NCBI GenBank assembly: GCA_946555455.1
Contig: CAMNSU010000002.1
Coordinates: forward strand, 37,530 to 101,529
DNA: 64,000 nt
Origin: an uncultured Clostridia bacterium
Lineage (GTDB): Bacteria > Bacillota > Clostridia > RUG12999
Reading direction: 5' to 3'
A model generated the notes under the pieces. That model was not told where the DNA came from, made no database searches, and was given only the letters and a program-made list of their open reading frames with translations. Position numbers and translations under genes: made by a program. This document shows, in pieces, positions 1 through 9,061 of the stretch. Position 1 is the stretch's first letter; every line of letters begins with the position of its first letter.

Positions 1-1
1 C

Positions 2-184
2 CTCTATACAACAGATATGAAAATTTCATTTATAGACGGCGTCAAGGCTGTTTTACTATGTTTCTTTGAGCTAACCTGTCTGCGGTTTATCCTTGCTTGG
101 GTACGCTCCACCGCGTTTATTGGCTATCGCAAAAAGAAAACACAATGGGGTCGTATTGAACGCAAAAAAATCAAGCTGCATTAA
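2..184 (+). CDS. C-terminal fragment of a probable membrane glycosyltransferase (family 2-like)
   Basis: An open frame enters from the left edge and stops with TAA at 182-184, giving about 60 residues. They contain a hydrophobic stretch (VLLCFFELTCLRFILAW) followed by a basic tail with WGRIERKKI. A membrane helix followed by a W-x-x-x-E-R-K basic tail is the usual end of processive family 2 glycosyltransferases of Clostridia; this is recognition of a pattern, since no catalytic residues are in the window. The gene lies 46 bp upstream of the DivIVA-like gene on the same strand and probably in the same operon as the c-di-GMP EAL protein. Exopolysaccharide synthases are often c-di-GMP-linked, so the pairing makes sense, but that is inference. 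Confidence 0.45.
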   Translation, partial: LYTTDMKISFIDGVKAVLLCFFELTCLRFILAWVRSTAFIGYRKKKTQWGRIERKKIKLH

Positions 185-230
185 AAAGCGTGTCTGGCTA
201 TGATACCGAAAAATCGGAAAGGAGATTTTT

Positions 231-695
231 ATGGATATTACACATTTGAAAAAGGGATTTTGGGGATATAAAAAAAGCGATGTATGTGAATATATCGCAA
301 AAATGAACGAAGAATTTTCCCTGAAAATGATGGATACCATAACAGCACACGAACAGGCAGTGCAGGAATTCAATGAAAAAATTGCGCGGCTTGAGCAGGA
401 AAACGCAGCTTTTTATGCAGAACGCGACCGTGTGGCGGAAGTGTTGACCGATGCAAAAATGTATGCAGTAGAATTGAAGCAAAAAGCAAATGCTGAAAAT
501 GCAAAGTTTCTGGAAAAAAATCTGGAATGCGCCCATGAACTGCAAAAACGAATCCGTGAATGCAGTACCGGCATCCATGATGTACGCGATAGCATTCAGC
601 AATTGCTTGATATATTTGGTGATAATTTGTCTGAGAAAAGCGAGGTGCTTCCAGAACCACAGCACTTTTCTCCGGTCACTCGAAAAAAAGATTAA
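231..695 (+). CDS. DivIVA-domain protein
   Basis: The protein has 154 residues. The N-terminus (MDITHLKKGFWGYKKSDVCEYI) has the DivIVA/GpsB layout: a short membrane-binding hairpin with F-x-G-Y-K-x-x-V followed by coiled coil. Heptad-like charged sequence runs from about residue 25 to 125, then a short polar tail. DivIVA proteins bind curved membrane at poles and septa and recruit partners for division or wall growth. This one is shorter than classical DivIVA and could be a GpsB-like adaptor. A clear SD (AAAGGAGA) precedes the ATG. It lies between a glycosyltransferase end and the EAL gene (18-bp gap), which suggests a placed membrane complex for polysaccharide export; that role is inferred. 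Confidence 0.75.
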   Translation: MDITHLKKGFWGYKKSDVCEYIAKMNEEFSLKMMDTITAHEQAVQEFNEKIARLEQENAAFYAERDRVAEVLTDAKMYAVELKQKANAENAKFLEKNLECAHELQKRIRECSTGIHDVRDSIQQLLDIFGDNLSEKSEVLPEPQHFSPVTRKKD

Positions 696-712
696 AAAGG
701 GGGGATGTCAAA

Positions 713-2617
713 ATGAACAACCGTAATATGGGGTTCGTCAGAACCATATATATCTATATCTGTATTATCGTGCTTTCTATGTTCCTTGCTGCTGTTCATT
801 CGTTTGCTTCTGAATCCACCGTTTATGTGGCAGGAAACGCCGATATGTATCCGATAGAATATTATGACGATACGAGCGGACAGTTTGTCGGTCTCATGCC
901 GCAGCTCTATGCAGTGATTTCTGAAAAAACCGGTTATACTTTTCAGTATTTAGAGGATAGCAGTCCCCATGCACAGGCGCGTCTGGCAAAAAACGGGCAG
1001 GCAGATATCATATCCGCCTATTTGGAGGGAGCGATTGACGAGCAGTATATAAAGGCGCCGCAGTTCGTTTCCAACATTACAATTGACGGCAGAGAACGGC
1101 GGGTCTGTTTTGCATTTTCTAACATTGCCTCTGAAGAAATCGTATCAAAGGTTTCCGCTGCGTTTTCCGAGATATCTGCAGAACAAAAACTTACGTTTCT
1201 CTCGTCCTATACAAGGGAATACGGCGGTGTGAACCGAATCCATATATTGTTGATATATATTTTAGGTGGTATTTTATCAGTTGTTTTGCTGACAGCGGCG
1301 GTGCTGGCAATCCATTTTGGGAGAAAGCGGAAAGCTGCGCAAGACGACCTGATGATACATCCCCAATATGGTATCGGAAATGACAACTATTACATTTATT
1401 GCTATGACAATCTTATTTCCGATAAAAGCAAAAGTCTATACTATCTTGCCTATATTGCCTTTGATGAAGAAACCTTCAACCGGCGGTACGGCGGAAGCGA
1501 AAGCCAAACGGTTCAGCAGTATGTGGCAGCGTTTTTAAATCAAAAAACCGGCGCCGCAGAATATCTTGCATTGGTAAATGCCGGCGTGTTTGTTTTTCTC
1601 TATCAAAGCAGCAATAAACCAAAGGCAGAAGAACGAATCAAGCGTATCATGGACGAACTGGACGTCTATCTTAGTCAATTCAAAAGTGAATATACGAATC
1701 TCTTTTCCGCCGGCGTTTGTGCGCTGGAAGAAAACATGGACTGTGACAGCGAATCCGCTTTCTACAACGCAAAACAAGGATATCTCCACGCGGTGGGTCA
1801 CAAACTGAACTTTTCTTTCAGCACGCAAACCCTCGTCGCAGAAACACATCAGAATGAACGCCTGCATCACCGTATCACGCAGGCAATCAAGGACGGTGAA
1901 TTTCAGTTATATCTGCAATATATTGTCAACCGAAAAGGTGAAATATACGGCGCGGAAGCGGTATCCAGATGGCAAAATCCGCAGGAAGGATTGCTGCCGC
2001 CGTCAAAATATATTGAACTCATGAACCAAACCGGCGCCGTGACAGCGCATGATTACTATATTTTTTCGCAGGCATGTAAACAACTGGCGAAATGGAATCA
2101 GGACGGTTTGGGTCATATGTTTATATCTTGTAATTTCACCCGCTATTCCATTACTGCACCGGATTTTTCAATCCATATCAAAGAAATTGCCGAACGTTAC
2201 GCTTTTCTCCACAGTCACCTTATCATTGAGGTTACAGAAGATTCCCTGTCACACAATCCAAAACTTTTGCAGGAAAATCTGCAAAAATGTAAGGCGCTGG
2301 GATTTCTAATCGCTTTGGATGATATCGGAAGCGGCTATTCCTCTCTGTCTGACCTCTATCATTATCCGATAGATTTCGTGAAAGTGGAACGGGACATTGT
2401 TCTAAACGCCATGGACAGCCGTGGAAAAATGTTGCTGGACGGACTTATCCGCTTGGCGCACAGCATGAATATCACCGTTCTATGCGAGGGTGTTGAAACG
2501 GAAGAACATAATAAAATGGTGCTAAGCACCGACTGCGACCTCATTCAAGGATTTTACTATTCCCGCGTTCTGCCGCTGAAAGAAGCGGAAAAATTTTTAC
2601 AAGAACGCAGACAGTAG
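713..2617 (+). CDS. Membrane EAL-domain c-di-GMP phosphodiesterase with truncated SBP-like sensor and degenerate GGDEF
   Basis: The protein has 634 residues. A signal or first membrane segment covers about 12-30. Residues 35-175 are an extracytoplasmic region resembling lobe 1 of a family 3 solute-binding protein (NADMYPIEYYDD, then GLMPQLYAVISEKTGY) with most of lobe 2 missing. A second membrane helix covers about 180-200. Residues 215-370 look like a GGDEF fold, but the signature is lost (NAGVFVFLY where GGDEF is expected). Residues 385-630 are an EAL domain. The EAL residues that bind metal and substrate are mostly present: GAEAVSRW (EAV instead of EAL, E kept), N in SCNFTRYS, E in IIEVTED, DD in ALDDIGSGYSSL, K in FVKVERD and EGVETEE. 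It is therefore probably an active c-di-GMP hydrolase controlled by an extracellular ligand. The SD AAAGGGGGG precedes the ATG. Confidence 0.85.
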   Translation: MNNRNMGFVRTIYIYICIIVLSMFLAAVHSFASESTVYVAGNADMYPIEYYDDTSGQFVGLMPQLYAVISEKTGYTFQYLEDSSPHAQARLAKNGQADIISAYLEGAIDEQYIKAPQFVSNITIDGRERRVCFAFSNIASEEIVSKVSAAFSEISAEQKLTFLSSYTREYGGVNRIHILLIYILGGILSVVLLTAAVLAIHFGRKRKAAQDDLMIHPQYGIGNDNYYIYCYDNLISDKSKSLYYLAYIAFDEETFNRRYGGSESQTVQQYVAAFLNQKTGAAEYLALVNAGVFVFLYQSSNKPKAEERIKRIMDELDVYLSQFKSEYTNLFSAGVCALEENMDCDSESAFYNAKQGYLHAVGHKLNFSFSTQTLVAETHQNERLHHRITQAIKDGEFQLYLQYIVNRKGEIYGAEAVSRWQNPQEGLLPPSKYIELMNQTGAVTAHDYYIFSQACKQLAKWNQDGLGHMFISCNFTRYSITAPDFSIHIKEIAERYAFLHSHLIIEVTEDSLSHNPKLLQENLQKCKALGFLIALDDIGSGYSSLSDLYHYPIDFVKVERDIVLNAMDSRGKMLLDGLIRLAHSMNITVLCEGVETEEHNKMVLSTDCDLIQGFYYSRVLPLKEAEKFLQERRQ

Positions 2618-2665
2618 CTGCTATATTTTTTTAGAACCCATCAAGAGTACATAGGTTTTTTTCAA

Positions 2666-2700
2666 GCACACGTCTCCTCTCAAAGTCGTGTGTGCCTTTT
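2666..2700 (+). terminator. Weak hairpin after the EAL gene
   Basis: GCACACG at 2666-2672 can pair with CGTGTGTGC at 2687-2695 (6-7 bp with a bulge), followed by TTTT. It lies 48 bp after the EAL stop. It is a weaker terminator than the one that follows. Confidence 0.4.
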
Positions 2701-2762
2701 GGGGAGAGAATATCGTTTATAGATTGGTTTCATCTAAACGATTGACTGTCTATATAAATACC

Positions 2763-2803
2763 AAAGCCCTGATATCACATAAAATATGATATCAGGGCTT
2801 TTT
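2763..2803. terminator. Strong bidirectional terminator
   Basis: A perfect 15-bp inverted repeat (AAAGCCCTGATATCA at 2763-2777 and its complement at 2787-2801) has a 9-nt loop and A/T runs on both sides. It lies between the convergent EAL gene (plus) and SPFH gene (minus), so it probably ends both transcripts. Confidence 0.85.
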
Positions 2804-2857
2804 GCATCAATCTCTATGCCACTTTAGCGGCTTACCTTTTTTGTAAACAGGTTTCGC

Positions 2858-3790
2858 CTATTGTTCTATTTGTGGTGCAGCCGGCTTTTTTACTTCCGGT
2901 TTACCGCCGTCTTTCCAGATTTCCGCCAAAGACGCCGCCATACCTGCCATGCCTTGCATGTCAGAAGGAATAATCAACTTCGTCGCTTTTCCGTTTGCAA
3001 CCTGTTCCATGGTTTCATAGCTTTTCAGAATCAAAATTTCATTGCTCGGCGCCGCTTCTTTCAGCATACGGATACCGTCCGCCGTTGCTCTCTGGACGTT
3101 ACGAATGGCTTCCGCTTCCCCTTCTGCGCGGCGGATTTGCGCTTCTTTTTCCGCTTCTGCGCGCAAAATCTGAGATTCTTTTTCCCCTTCCGCCACCAGA
3201 ATTGCGGATTTCTTTTCTCCTTCCGCCTTCAAAATAGATTCACGGCGTTCACGTTCCGCTTTCATTTGTTTTTCCATGGCGTTTTGAATTTCCGCCGGCG
3301 GCATGATGTTTTTCAGTTCCACACGGTTGATTTTAATACCCCACGGGTCTGTCGCTTCGTCCAAAATCGCACGCATTTTTGTGTTGACAACATCACGCGA
3401 CGTCAGCGTTTGGTCGAGTTCCATGTCACCGACAATGTTACGCAGCGTTGTTGCTGTCAAATTTTCAATCGCCACCATCGGACGCTCTACGCCGTAGGTA
3501 TACAGTTTCGGGTCGGTAATTTGAAAATAAACAACCGTGTCAATCTGCATAGTAACGTTGTCCGCCGTAATCACAGGCTGCGGCGGAAAATCCACCACGA
3601 TTTCTTTCAGCGACACTCTTTTTGCCACTTTTTCCAGAAACGGTGTCTTAAAATGCAGCCCAACGCCCCACGTCGCTTTATATGCGCCCAGACGTTCCAC
3701 CACAAACGCATTTGCCTGCGGTACAATTTTGATATTAAAAACAATGAACAGCACAATCAAAATAAAAATACCAAATATAATGTATCCCAT
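2858..3790 (-). CDS. qmcA: SPFH/band 7 (stomatin-like, QmcA-type) membrane protein
   Basis: The protein has 310 residues. One N-terminal membrane helix (about 2-20) is followed by an SPFH domain (about 20-185, VPQANAFVVERLGAY, then PPAEIQNAME), a long charged coiled coil with repeated AEGEK/AEAEKEAQIRRAEGEAEA units (about 185-235), and a short C-terminal tail. SPFH proteins oligomerise into membrane microdomain scaffolds and often modulate FtsH-type proteases. The gene directly follows a NfeD gene on the same strand, and SPFH/NfeD is a conserved pair. The start ATG has the SD GGAGGG. The symbol reflects family resemblance only; paraslipin would be an equally good name. Confidence 0.9.
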   Translation of the reverse strand: MGYIIFGIFILIVLFIVFNIKIVPQANAFVVERLGAYKATWGVGLHFKTPFLEKVAKRVSLKEIVVDFPPQPVITADNVTMQIDTVVYFQITDPKLYTYGVERPMVAIENLTATTLRNIVGDMELDQTLTSRDVVNTKMRAILDEATDPWGIKINRVELKNIMPPAEIQNAMEKQMKAERERRESILKAEGEKKSAILVAEGEKESQILRAEAEKEAQIRRAEGEAEAIRNVQRATADGIRMLKEAAPSNEILILKSYETMEQVANGKATKLIIPSDMQGMAGMAASLAEIWKDGGKPEVKKPAAPQIEQ

Positions 3791-3881
3791 GATTTCCCTC
3801 CAATCTGCCGCTTTTGCGGCACATCAACATGTGAGCAGCAGCCAATACAGCCGTTTGCTCTTGCTTTTTCTGCTTTTCCGC

Positions 3882-4331
3882 TTAACTTTCCTGTTTCGCT
3901 TGCTCCTGCGTCCGTGAGACAATCACTTTCACCCCACGGATTTCGTGAATATTCACGATTGCTCCCGCCGGAATGATACTGCCCTCCGCTGAACGCGCCG
4001 ACCAAACTTTCCCGTCCGCTTTCACTGCGCCGGTTTCCTTGATGTTATCAATTTCTTCTGTGACAATGCCTACCATGCCAATGACCCTGTCGGAATTTGT
4101 CGGCGTTTTTTTCGCCATCACTTTCACAACAAACGGACGCGTCGACACCAATAGCACCGTTGTCACAAACGCAAATAGAATCATCTGCACCCACATGGGC
4201 AAATGAAACATTGCTGCAATCATTGCGGCTGTTGCGCCGCCGGCAAACCAAATGGTCACTAAATTAAACGAAGCAATTTCAATGATGACCAATACTACTG
4301 TGATAACCAGCCATAATAATACTTCCTGCAT
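3882..4331 (-). CDS. NfeD-family membrane protein
   Basis: The protein has about 149 residues. Two or three hydrophobic helices (about 5-70, including VLVIIEIASFNLVTIWFAGG) precede a C-terminal soluble OB-fold-like domain (about 80-140, MVGIVTEEI, then GSIIPAGAIVNIHEIRGVKVIV). This is the short NfeD form without the protease domain. NfeD partners SPFH proteins in membrane microdomains, and the SPFH gene lies 91 bp downstream. An upstream ATG exists two codons earlier; the start at 4331 has better spacing (7 nt) from GAGGTG. It begins 14 bp after the hisIE stop and may be cotranscribed with the his genes. Confidence 0.85.
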   Translation of the reverse strand: MQEVLLWLVITVVLVIIEIASFNLVTIWFAGGATAAMIAAMFHLPMWVQMILFAFVTTVLLVSTRPFVVKVMAKKTPTNSDRVIGMVGIVTEEIDNIKETGAVKADGKVWSARSAEGSIIPAGAIVNIHEIRGVKVIVSRTQEQAKQES

Positions 4332-4345
4332 AGCCATTCACCTCT

Positions 4346-5011
4346 TTAGACAGGCTTCTTTTCCTTACTGCCGCGGTCTACCGCCTGACGTTTCTCGAGT
4401 TCTCCAAACACCTCGTCCCACGTCATTTGTTTTTCCGCCATCAGCACCATTAAATGATAGAGCAAATCCGCGATTTCATAACGTACCTCTTCATTTCCCG
4501 CGTTTTTAGCGCCAATGATAACCTCTGTCGCTTCTTCGCCGACTTTTTTCAGAATTTTATCCAACCCTTTTTCAAACAGATAGTTTGTATACGAACCTTC
4601 TTTGTGATTTTTCTTTCTGTCCAAAATGGTTTCATAAACTTCCTGTAACACAATTGCTTTGTTATCGCTTTCTTCATTCTCCACAAATTTATCCACGTCT
4701 AATACCCGATAAAAACAACTGTTTTTTCCTGTGTGGCAGGCAGGACCATCCGGTGTAACCTTTAGCAGCAGGCAATCCATATCGCAGTCCACCCGCAGCG
4801 TCTCCACATTCATGTAATTTCCGGAAGTTTCCCCTTTTAACCACAGTTTCTGACGGCTGCGGCTATAAAAAACTGCCTTCCCGCAGGAAATCGTTTTTTC
4901 CAGCGATTCCCTGTTCATATAAGCCACCATCAGCACCTGACCTGTTTTCGCGTCCTGCACAACAGCAGGTACCAGTCCATTTTCATCGAATTTAATCGTA
5001 TCCAGTATCAT
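4346..5011 (-). CDS. hisIE: Bifunctional phosphoribosyl-AMP cyclohydrolase / phosphoribosyl-ATP pyrophosphatase
   Basis: The protein has 221 residues. The HisI domain spans about 1-105, with the metal-binding residues in [13 protein letters not shown] and [13 protein letters not shown]. The HisE domain spans about 115-205, with [16 protein letters not shown] and [13 protein letters not shown]. It catalyses the second and third steps of histidine synthesis (PR-ATP to PR-AMP to ProFAR). It is the last his gene of the run hisZ-G-H-A-F-IE, 23 bp after hisF. Its C-terminal basic tail (RGSKEKKPV) is ordinary. Confidence 0.95.
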   Translation of the reverse strand: MILDTIKFDENGLVPAVVQDAKTGQVLMVAYMNRESLEKTISCGKAVFYSRSRQKLWLKGETSGNYMNVETLRVDCDMDCLLLKVTPDGPACHTGKNSCFYRVLDVDKFVENEESDNKAIVLQEVYETILDRKKNHKEGSYTNYLFEKGLDKILKKVGEEATEVIIGAKNAGNEEVRYEIADLLYHLMVLMAEKQMTWDEVFGELEKRQAVDRGSKEKKPV

Positions 5012-5034
5012 TGGACTAATCGCTCCTTCCCCAT

Positions 5035-5790
5035 TTATATTCTCACTTCTATTTTACTATTCTTTAAATATTGTTTCAAGTCTTTTATTTCCATTTCTTT
5101 ATAATGAAACAGTGACGCTGCCAGCGCGGCGTCTGCCTTGCCTTCTGTGAGCACATCGCGAAAATGTTCCATGGTGCCTGCGCCGCCCGACGCAATGACC
5201 GGTACCTCCACCGCTTCGGAAACTGCCCGTGTCAACGCCACGTCATATCCCGCTTTGGTGCCGTCCGCGTCCATGCTGGTGAGCAAAATTTCTCCTGCGC
5301 CCAGCCGTACCACTTCTTTTGCCCATTCCAGCGCGTCCAGTCCCGTCGGCACCCGTCCGCCATTGATATATACTTCCCAGCTTTCGCCGTTTCGTTTCGC
5401 ATCAATCGCTACCACCACGCATTGACTGCCGAATTGCAGCGCCGCCTGTGTAATTAACGATTTATCCTTGACCGCAGAGGAATTGATGGAAATTTTATCC
5501 GCGCCTTCCTTTAAAATGACCCTGAAATCCTCCACGCTGCGTATCCCGCCGCCAACCGTAAACGGAATAAACACCTGAGACGCCACGCCGCGCACCACAT
5601 CCAACAAAATATTGCGCGCGTCCGACGAAGCTGTGATGTCCAAAAAAACCAACTCATCCGCGCCCGCCTTGTCATAGACCGCCGCCACCTCTACCGGGTC
5701 TCCCGCGTCTTTCAGGTTCACAAAATTAACGCCTTTTACCACCCGCCCGTCATGGACGTCCAGACAGGGAATGATTCGTTTTGCCAGCAT
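5035..5790 (-). CDS. hisF: Imidazole glycerol phosphate synthase, cyclase subunit
   Basis: The protein has 251 residues and the (beta/alpha)8 barrel of HisF. Catalytic Asp residues are in [17 protein letters not shown] (N-terminus) and [15 protein letters not shown], with phosphate-binding glycines in GGGIRS and ASGGAG. It joins PRFAR with ammonia from HisH to give imidazole glycerol phosphate and AICAR. Length is standard. It sits 14 bp after hisA in the operon, and HisH is encoded two genes upstream. Confidence 0.97.
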   Translation of the reverse strand: MLAKRIIPCLDVHDGRVVKGVNFVNLKDAGDPVEVAAVYDKAGADELVFLDITASSDARNILLDVVRGVASQVFIPFTVGGGIRSVEDFRVILKEGADKISINSSAVKDKSLITQAALQFGSQCVVVAIDAKRNGESWEVYINGGRVPTGLDALEWAKEVVRLGAGEILLTSMDADGTKAGYDVALTRAVSEAVEVPVIASGGAGTMEHFRDVLTEGKADAALAASLFHYKEMEIKDLKQYLKNSKIEVRI

Positions 5791-5804
5791 TTTCCCCCAC
5801 CTCT

Positions 5805-6521
5805 CTATTCCACCGACAGGATAACATCTTCTAAATTGATGCGTCCCGCATAAATTGCTTTTCCGATAATCACGCCCGCTACGCCCGTTTCTTTGAGCCG
5901 CAGTACGTCGTCTTTACAGCTTACGCCGCCCGACGCAATGATATCACAGGATACCGCTTTGCTCATTTCCTGCATTGCCGCCACATTGGGTCCCTGCAGC
6001 ATACCGTCTGTTGCAATATCTGTATAAATAATCGTTCTTACGCCGTAATCCTCCATTTGTTTTGCCAAATCCACCGCTTTGATGCGGCTCACCTGTTCCC
6101 AGCCATGCGTTGCGGCAAATCCGTCTTTTGCATCAATGCCTACGGCAACATGGTCGCCGTATTTCCGCACTGCCTCCTGCACAAACGCCGGATTGTTGAC
6201 CGCCGCTGTGCCAATCACCACGCGCCGCACGCCAAGCGCCAGCGTTTTTTCCAGCGACAGCATATCGCGCACGCCGCCGCCAATCTGCACCGGAACATCT
6301 CCCGCTTTTTGCACAATCTCTTTGATTGCCTGTGCATTTTTGCGTTCTCCGTCCCGCGCGCCGTCCAAATCCACCGTGTGAATCCAATGCGCGCCCGCGC
6401 GGACAAATTCCTCCGCCATGGTATAGGGCTTGTCCGTATACCGGCAGACCTCGTCAAATTTTCCTTGGGACAGGCGGACACATGCGCCGTCCTTAATATC
6501 AATTGCAGGATAAACAATCAC
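5805..6521 (-). CDS. hisA: ProFAR isomerase
   Basis: The protein has 238 residues and is a (beta/alpha)8 barrel homologous to His[15 protein letters not shown] at the N-terminus carries the catalytic Asp; [13 protein letters not shown] carries the second Asp; GGGVRD and ASGGVS are phosphate loops. It isomerises ProFAR to PRFAR, an Amadori rearrangement. The gene is 12 bp after hisH and 14 bp before hisF, as expected for a cotranscribed his cluster. Confidence 0.97.
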   Translation of the reverse strand: MIVYPAIDIKDGACVRLSQGKFDEVCRYTDKPYTMAEEFVRAGAHWIHTVDLDGARDGERKNAQAIKEIVQKAGDVPVQIGGGVRDMLSLEKTLALGVRRVVIGTAAVNNPAFVQEAVRKYGDHVAVGIDAKDGFAATHGWEQVSRIKAVDLAKQMEDYGVRTIIYTDIATDGMLQGPNVAAMQEMSKAVSCDIIASGGVSCKDDVLRLKETGVAGVIIGKAIYAGRINLEDVILSVE

Positions 6522-6533
6522 GTTTTCCGCCTC

Positions 6534-7139
6534 CTATAATTTCGCAAAATTCTCTAATATATGCAGTCCCCATTCTCCGCTCTTTTCCGGATGGAACTGC
6601 GTTGCAAACACATTGCCGCGTTCCACCGCCACGTCAAACGGAATGCCATAGGTAATCCGTGCAATGCTATCCGCCGGATTATCCAGTTTGGGATAGAAGG
6701 AATGCACAAAATAGACAAACGTATCATTTGGAATCCCTTTCAGCAAGCGGGAATTTTCGTTTACAGTGAGACAATTCCAGCCCATCTGCGGAATTTTCAA
6801 TCCGTCCGCCGGCGGAATTTTAACAATTTTTCCTTTGAACAGTCCTAGTCCCTGAGCGCCCGGACTTTCTTCGCTTTCTTCAAACATCAGCTGCAGTCCC
6901 ACGCAAATACCCAGCAGCGGCGTACCGCGCTGCGCCACGCGGTGCACGACTTCCTCCATACCGGCGCGGTGCAGCGCTTCCATGCAATGCCCGAACGCGC
7001 CGACGCCCGGCAGAATCACTTTATCCGCCGCCTCAATCTCCGCCTTATCTCCTGTTACCGTCACATCACAACCCAAATGCAAAAACGCTTTTTCCACGCT
7101 TTTCAAATTTCCCGCGCCATAGTCGATAATCGCTATCAT
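6534..7139 (-). CDS. hisH: Imidazole glycerol phosphate synthase, glutamine amidotransferase subunit
   Basis: The protein has 201 residues and is a class I glutamine amidotransferase. The nucleophile Cys is in [17 protein letters not shown], and the His/Glu pair is near the C-terminus in [10 protein letters not shown]. It supplies ammonia to HisF. A longer reading frame extends upstream, but the start at 7139 is preferred: it has SD AAAGGGG 7 nt away, begins [11 protein letters not shown] like other HisH proteins, and overlaps the hisG stop as ATGA (translational coupling). Confidence 0.95.
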   Translation of the reverse strand: MIAIIDYGAGNLKSVEKAFLHLGCDVTVTGDKAEIEAADKVILPGVGAFGHCMEALHRAGMEEVVHRVAQRGTPLLGICVGLQLMFEESEESPGAQGLGLFKGKIVKIPPADGLKIPQMGWNCLTVNENSRLLKGIPNDTFVYFVHSFYPKLDNPADSIARITYGIPFDVAVERGNVFATQFHPEKSGEWGLHILENFAKL

Positions 7140-7786
7140 AAGCATTCCCCTTTGATAAGCTCTTTCATATTCGTCACAATTTCCATAATGGTTTCCCGTT
7201 TCATTTTCATGCTGACGCGGTTCACCACCAGCCATGCGCTGAGGTCGCAAATCACTTCCAGCACTTCCAGTCCGTTTTCTTTTAAGGTTTTTCCGCTTTC
7301 CACAATATCGACAATAACCTCCGAAAGCCCTACCAGCGGTGCGAGTTCCACCGAACCGCTCAGCGGAATGATTTCCACTGTCTGCCCTTTGCCGATATGG
7401 AAATATTCCCGTGCAATATTGGTATATTTGCTTGCCACGCGCAGATTTGCCATGCCTGAAAACTTGTCTTTCATATCTGCCGGACCGCAGACCGCCATTT
7501 TACATTTTCCAAAACCGAGGTCTAACGTTTCATAGAGATTGCGTCCCTCCTGCAATATCGTGTCCCGTCCGACAATCCCAATATCCGCCGCGCCATATTC
7601 CACATAAACCGGAACGTCCGACGCTTTTACCAAAATAAATTTCGCTTTTTTTGCTTCATCGGTAAAAATCAGCTTACGCGACTTTTCCCGCATTTGACTG
7701 CAATCATACCCCATTTTTTCAAACAAACCGATTGCCGTCTCCGCCAGTCTGCCCTTTGCCAGCGCAACTGTCAAATAGTTTTCCAT
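7136..7786 (-). CDS. hisG: ATP phosphoribosyltransferase, short form catalytic subunit
   Basis: The protein has 216 residues, the short form without the C-terminal histidine-sensing domain. Motifs include [20 protein letters not shown] at the N-terminus, GIVGRDTI and the PRPP-binding region [14 protein letters not shown]. It condenses ATP with PRPP in the first, regulated step of histidine synthesis. The short form needs HisZ for activity and feedback control; hisZ lies 14 bp upstream. Its stop overlaps the hisH start. Confidence 0.96.
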   Translation of the reverse strand: MENYLTVALAKGRLAETAIGLFEKMGYDCSQMREKSRKLIFTDEAKKAKFILVKASDVPVYVEYGAADIGIVGRDTILQEGRNLYETLDLGFGKCKMAVCGPADMKDKFSGMANLRVASKYTNIAREYFHIGKGQTVEIIPLSGSVELAPLVGLSEVIVDIVESGKTLKENGLEVLEVICDLSAWLVVNRVSMKMKRETIMEIVTNMKELIKGECL

Positions 7787-7800
7787 TTTCCGGCGCCCCC

Positions 7801-9042
7801 TTATATCTTATCCATGTCCAAGGTGTTCACTTCACCCGTCTGGAAATTTGTCACGTCCACATGGCTGTTGTCGCGCACATACGCCATACCGCCAACGCCT
7901 TTTTCCTTCGCATATGCCGCCGCGTCGCCGTCTCCGAGGTATAAATCCACCAGCATACCCTGCCGCCGGAACTCCTCCGCCACCTGAAACGCCAGTGCGC
8001 GGCACCCTTTGGCATAACTCACCACGGTATCCGGCGCCGGAGACTCCAGCGCCACGCCGCTGCGCTGCAATGCCGCAAGCACGCGGTCTACCCAAATTGC
8101 CACGCCCGCGCCCGGAATGTCCCGTCCAAACTGCGCGACCAAATTATCATACCGTCCGCCGCCGCAGATGGGGAATCCGACATGATGCGTGAACCCTTTG
8201 AACACCACGCCGGTATAATACGTGAAGTTTTTCACCATGCCTAAGTCGATTGATATGTAATCCTGCACGCCGTAGTCCCGCAAAATTTCATAAATTTCAA
8301 TCAGGTTGTCCAGTGCCGCCAGCGCCGCCGCAGGCAAATGATTCTCACGCAAACTCCGGACGACGTCAATATCACCGAACAGCGTCGGCAGTTTCACAAA
8401 CACATTCCGCAGTTCCTCCGGCATGTCATGTGCTTGTGTGAAAGTTTCCATGTTGATAAAATCTTTGTGGTCAATGATATCCACCAGTTGGTCGATATCC
8501 TCTGCGCTGAGACCCGCTTCCTGCACCAATGCTTTGAAAAATCCCATTTGACCCAAGTCAATTTGAAATTCTTTTAAGTCTGCTGCAAGCAGGCATTGCA
8601 CAGTCAGCGCAATCACCTCAGCGTCCGCTTCAGGCGAGTTTACGCCCATCAATTCCACGCCCGCTTGGGTAAACTCTTTTTGCTTTTCGCCGCCATAGGC
8701 TTCGCCGCCGCGAAACGCCGGCCCCACATAGGAAAGTTTGAGCGGCAGCGGCTGTCCGCTGAGTTTTGTCGCCGCAATACGCGCAATGGGCGGCGTGATA
8801 TCGGGACGCAGCGCTAAAATTCTGCCTTTTGCATCAAAAAATTTCAGCATATTTTCTTCGCCGCTGCAACCATATTCACCTGTGAACACATCTAAGAATT
8901 CAAACATCGGAGTCTGCACATCCGCATAACCATGCGCCGCAAAATGCTGCATACAGATTTGTTCGATTCTGTTTTTTGCTTTCTTTTCTTTCTGTAAAAC
9001 GTCACAGCTTCCTACCGGCGTGTGCACTTTATTGTTATACAT
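7801..9042 (-). CDS. hisZ: ATP phosphoribosyltransferase regulatory subunit (HisRS-like)
   Basis: The protein has 413 residues and a class II aminoacyl-tRNA-synthetase fold related to His[17 protein letters not shown] (motif 2 region), then [10 protein letters not shown] and [14 protein letters not shown] (histidine-binding motif). It lacks the normal HisRS anticodon-binding tail; the end (about 320-413) is a divergent Rossmann-like segment. Together with a short-form hisG next door, this makes HisZ, which forms a hetero-octamer with HisG, a better call than histidyl-tRNA synthetase. SD GAGGAGG is present. It heads the his cluster, only 19 bp after prfB. Confidence 0.93.
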   Translation of the reverse strand: MYNNKVHTPVGSCDVLQKEKKAKNRIEQICMQHFAAHGYADVQTPMFEFLDVFTGEYGCSGEENMLKFFDAKGRILALRPDITPPIARIAATKLSGQPLPLKLSYVGPAFRGGEAYGGEKQKEFTQAGVELMGVNSPEADAEVIALTVQCLLAADLKEFQIDLGQMGFFKALVQEAGLSAEDIDQLVDIIDHKDFINMETFTQAHDMPEELRNVFVKLPTLFGDIDVVRSLRENHLPAAALAALDNLIEIYEILRDYGVQDYISIDLGMVKNFTYYTGVVFKGFTHHVGFPICGGGRYDNLVAQFGRDIPGAGVAIWVDRVLAALQRSGVALESPAPDTVVSYAKGCRALAFQVAEEFRRQGMLVDLYLGDGDAAAYAKEKGVGGMAYVRDNSHVDVTNFQTGEVNTLDMDKI

Positions 9043-9061
9043 GTTGTGCCTCCTCTTTTTT

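Noticed and set aside
1357..1820. Active diguanylate cyclase in the EAL protein
   Set aside because: The GGDEF signature is replaced by NAGVFVFL, so cyclase activity is unlikely.
2861..3976. Plus-strand frame of 371 codons opposite the SPFH gene
   Set aside because: Cys/Arg/Phe-rich shadow of a clear SPFH gene on the other strand, where codon positions and motifs fit.
7801..9042. Histidyl-tRNA synthetase (hisS)
   Set aside because: The neighbour is a short-form hisG that needs HisZ, the anticodon-binding tail is not typical, and the gene heads a his cluster.
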